Origin: Pythium myriotylum
Lineage: Eukaryota > Oomycota > Peronosporomycetes > Pythiales > Pythiaceae
Length of the DNA: 64,000 nt
Direction of reading: 5' to 3'
Assembly: GCA_023091665.1 (NCBI GenBank)
Contig: JALJCQ010000014.1
Location: forward strand, 806,001-870,000
Shown: positions 61,571 to 64,000 of the stretch, in pieces
Numbering within the stretch: position 1 is the stretch's first letter
How the letters are laid out: every line of letters begins with the position of its first letter
Position numbers and translations under genes: made by a program
The notes under the pieces: model-generated
Seen by the model: the letters and a program-made list of their open reading frames with translations, nothing else
The model's database searches: none
Told to the model about the DNA's origin: nothing

Positions 61571-63202
61571 ATGCACGGCGGCAGTCTGAGCATGAGTCCG
61601 CTGTCCAACAGCGACGCTCATAGTATTTACCCGCGCAAGGTGCGCGCCAACACGGGCGGCATGTTCAAGGACGTCGGCCTCATGCACACGCCCGTCGACG
61701 AGCACGTGCCCGAGGGCCTCGCGGTCAAGGACATGATCCTCAACGGCTACGACCAGAACGCCAACATGGCCATCTGGCAAGTGCTGCTGGCCGCCGGCGT
61801 CGGGATCGGCATCGGTCTGCTCATGACCAACACCAACACGGGCGGCGACGCGGCCAAGTGGATCGCGTTCCCGGGCGATCTCTTCATCTCGTCGCTCAAC
61901 TGTATGATCGTGCCCATGGTCTTCTGCAGTGTCGTCGTGTGTATCGGAGAACTCGTGGAGGCCGGCAAGGTGGCGTCGATCGGCGGTCGTATGATCCTGT
62001 ACTTCGGCATGTGCTCGATCACGTCTTCGTCCACGGGTGTTGTCATGGGCAAGCTCTTCTCGTCGATCTTCGACATCAAGTCGAACGACAAAGTCCCGGA
62101 CACGACGCCTGTGCTCAACCTGCTCTGCAGCAGCGGCGCGTTCCTCACCATGTCGGACACGGGGCTCGTGAGCTGTGCGCCGAACACGACCGAGTCCATG
62201 ACCCGGTTCATCCTCAACGACACGAGCTCCTTCTTCTCCACGCAGACCTCGGGCTACGCCACGCTCAGTGTGACGGACCAGATCTTCAGTATTCTACGCA
62301 ACTTGGTCCCGGAGAACATCGTCAGCTCGTTCGCCTCGGGTACGACGCTCAGTGTCATCATGTTCGCCGTCTGTTTCGGCATCGCGCTCGTCAAGAGCGT
62401 CGACAAGGCCAAGGAGGGCGACAACTTCCCGCTGTTGCTCATTGGCCATGCCAACGTCATCTGTCGCATGCTGGTCAACAAGATCGTGGCCGTGATGCCG
62501 ATCGCCATCGTCTCGATGATCGCCGGCTCGCTCGCCAAGTCCTCGACGACCACGGATCTGCTCGAGAGTATCGGCTTCCTCATCATTGCGCTGTTTGCGG
62601 GGCTTGTCATTCTCACGATCGGTATCCTGGGCACGGCGCTCTTCATCACGACGCGCCGCAACATCTTCTCGTGGCTCCGCCATATCATCCCGGCTCAGGT
62701 CTTCATCTTCGGCTGCTCGTCGTCGATCGCCACTCTGCCGATCACGCTGCGATGCGTCGAGTCATCACGGGAGGTCTCGCCCGCACTCGCTCGGTTCGTC
62801 ATTCCTCTGGGCGCGACCAGTAACCTTAACGGCGCCGCTGTCTACATCCCACTCGCATGTATCTACATGGCGAGCGTGAGTGGCCACGAGAGTGACCTCA
62901 CGCCGCTGACGTACATCATGCTCGCGCTCGTGGGGGCGATCTCATCGTTCGGTGTGGCGCCCGTGCCTCACGCTGGCCTCGTGATGGTCATCACCGTGTG
63001 GCGCACGGTCTTCAGCCAGTCCCTCCCGCCACAGGCCTTCTCGATTCTGGCTGGCGCTGACTGGATTCTCGACCGCATGCGATCCATCGTCAACATCACA
63101 AACGACACGATCATCTGTCGTATCATCGCTCACCAGTGTGACGAGACCGTCGAGGCCCAGCTCATGCGCCAACAACAAGGCCCGATGGCCACACCGATGT
63201 AG
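61571..63202 (+). CDS. SLC1/DAACS-family amino acid or dicarboxylate symporter (copy 2)
   Basis: Single exon, 543 residues from the ATG at 61571; the upstream open frame to 61310 lacks an ATG and conservation. It is collinear with copy 1, with near-identical core helices (DLFISSLNCMIVPMVFCSVV, HP1 GCSSSIATLPITLRC). In TM7 the motif is NLNGA: Asp312 is again Asn, and the following Thr314 (a substrate contact in GltPh) is Ala. TM8 reads DWILDRMRSIVNITND, so Asp394 is retained, unlike in copy 1. Termini and the extracellular loop diverge most. The two genes are a tandem duplication with separated substrate-site changes, suggesting different substrates. They lie on the same strand 1.8 kb apart, each with its own upstream region. 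Confidence 0.92.
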   Translation: MHGGSLSMSPLSNSDAHSIYPRKVRANTGGMFKDVGLMHTPVDEHVPEGLAVKDMILNGYDQNANMAIWQVLLAAGVGIGIGLLMTNTNTGGDAAKWIAFPGDLFISSLNCMIVPMVFCSVVVCIGELVEAGKVASIGGRMILYFGMCSITSSSTGVVMGKLFSSIFDIKSNDKVPDTTPVLNLLCSSGAFLTMSDTGLVSCAPNTTESMTRFILNDTSSFFSTQTSGYATLSVTDQIFSILRNLVPENIVSSFASGTTLSVIMFAVCFGIALVKSVDKAKEGDNFPLLLIGHANVICRMLVNKIVAVMPIAIVSMIAGSLAKSSTTTDLLESIGFLIIALFAGLVILTIGILGTALFITTRRNIFSWLRHIIPAQVFIFGCSSSIATLPITLRCVESSREVSPALARFVIPLGATSNLNGAAVYIPLACIYMASVSGHESDLTPLTYIMLALVGAISSFGVAPVPHAGLVMVITVWRTVFSQSLPPQAFSILAGADWILDRMRSIVNITNDTIICRIIAHQCDETVEAQLMRQQQGPMATPM

Positions 63203-63370
63203 ATTGTGGAGCCTTGTTCCCTCAGGAGTAGGAGACCCATGTATATGTTTAAAGAGTACCAACACGATCACTAGGAGACTTGCTAATTCTCCCCACGTCC
63301 CAGTCAGTGGCTTGTCGCACGTCTTCATCTCGCACGCTCCTCGGCTCACAACGGTTTCTTCCGATCGACA

Positions 63371-64000
63371 ATGGACCCCGCGACGACCACCGTCCACAAG
63401 GCCGGCGTCGGGCTCTCGCTGCTGGCTGAGGACCAGTTTGCTCGTGTGCGAAGCGCCATTGGCGATGCGCGCGTCGTCCTCATCGGAGAAGAGACCCACG
63501 GCACGCAAGAGTTCTACGCACTGCGTGCCGAGCTCACTAAGGCGCTGGTCGAACGCGAAGGCTTCTCGCTCGTGCTCTGCGAGTCCGACTTTCCGACTTT
63601 TTACGAGCTCCATCGCTTCGTAGGCTGCACGCATGCGTCCCATGCCTCGTCGTCGTCTTCGTCTTCGGCGAAATCGTCGCCAGTGCGAAGCCCGAGTGCG
63701 TCAACGCCATTGCTAGACGCCGACGCCAAGACTACCAATCCTTCGTACGGCACTGCCCACGCAGAAGACTTACCGACGAGCTCACCGCCGTCTCGTGTCA
63801 CGGCCGAAGAAGTCATGGAGGTGCTCAAGGAACGCTTCCCCGTGTGGATGTGGCGCAACGAGGTCGTGCGCGACTTTGTCGAGTGGCTCCAGCACGAGAA
63901 CCTGCGGCGAGAACTCGCTCCTTCGCCGGACACGACCCATGGACTGCCGGTCGCGTTGCTGGGGCTGGACATCTACAGCATGTTCACGTCCACAGACCAA
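63371..64000 (+). CDS. Erythromycin-esterase-family protein (3' end outside window)
   Basis: An open frame runs from the ATG at 63371 through the right edge (210 codons). The erythromycin esterase domain (EreA/EreB type) begins at ARVVLIGEETHGTQEFY, with the conserved glutamate-histidine of GEETHG, then LVLCESDFPTFYELHRFV, VWMWRNEVVRDFVEWLQHEN and ALLGLDIYSMFTST. A Ser-rich, low-complexity insertion (~residues 90-140) interrupts the domain. Bacterial Ere enzymes hydrolyse macrolide lactones; eukaryotic members have no known substrate and are best called esterase-like hydrolases. The remainder, including the C-terminal part of the active site, cannot be judged. Confidence 0.85.
   Translation, partial: MDPATTTVHKAGVGLSLLAEDQFARVRSAIGDARVVLIGEETHGTQEFYALRAELTKALVEREGFSLVLCESDFPTFYELHRFVGCTHASHASSSSSSSAKSSPVRSPSASTPLLDADAKTTNPSYGTAHAEDLPTSSPPSRVTAEEVMEVLKERFPVWMWRNEVVRDFVEWLQHENLRRELAPSPDTTHGLPVALLGLDIYSMFTSTDQ

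Noticed and set aside
1..64000. CRISPR arrays, bacterial operons, riboswitches, phage or plasmid origins, rRNA or tRNA genes
   Set aside because: The window is nuclear eukaryotic DNA with spliceosomal introns. I saw no regular spaced repeats and no sequence I could fold confidently into a tRNA or rRNA; a tRNAscan run would settle tRNAs.

Overview
The window is nuclear DNA of an oomycete (Stramenopila). Introns are short (about 55-90 bp, GT...AG), genes are densely packed on both strands, and several genes start just downstream of the classic oomycete core promoter (consensus GCTCATTYYNCAWTTT; a full match lies at 25598-25613). Gene content fits too: a protist-type organellar DNA polymerase, TKL/ROCO kinases, CD36-like proteins and COP9 signalosome subunit 2. 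The species cannot be fixed from the sequence alone.

Layout. 0-12.2 kb is a compact housekeeping block: an ankyrin protein (5' end possibly off the window), a CPBP intramembrane protease, a TruA-type pseudouridine synthase, a tomosyn-like WD40/R-SNARE protein carrying a PDZ-like segment, two neighbouring double cytochrome-b5-like (MAPR) proteins, and a mitochondrial family A DNA polymerase.

12.2-30.3 kb is an accessory region built from duplicated signalling genes. A three-gene module, pseudokinase-ARM gene (+), LRR single-pass receptor without kinase (-), EI24-like membrane gene (-), occurs twice in direct orientation about 8.33 kb apart. The right copy (19.16-24.43 kb) is intact. In the left copy (12.26-15.28 kb) only the LRR gene survives, the two flanking genes being decayed. 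Between them lies a large TKL kinase-Roc-COR protein with twin hairpins in its 3' flank. A third pseudokinase-ARM copy (28.77-30.20 kb) is a frameshifted pseudogene. A secreted M14 carboxypeptidase and an orphan ORF sit in the same stretch.

30.8-50 kb is transport-rich: a CD36/LIMP2-like protein, a Spinster-like MFS carrier, an ABCC and an ABCB transporter (the latter with a frameshift) and an orphan multi-spanning protein; CSN2 lies among them. 49.8-56.6 kb is metabolic and nuclear: TrmB, a cis-prenyltransferase, the SAGA adaptor ADA2 and a fused IGPS-PRAI tryptophan enzyme. 58.1-63.2 kb holds two SLC1-type symporters in tandem with altered cation-site residues, followed by the start of an erythromycin-esterase-like gene that runs off the right edge.

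Exon boundaries were deduced by hand from GT/AG sites, reading phase and family conservation, and need transcript support. Database identity was not tested.
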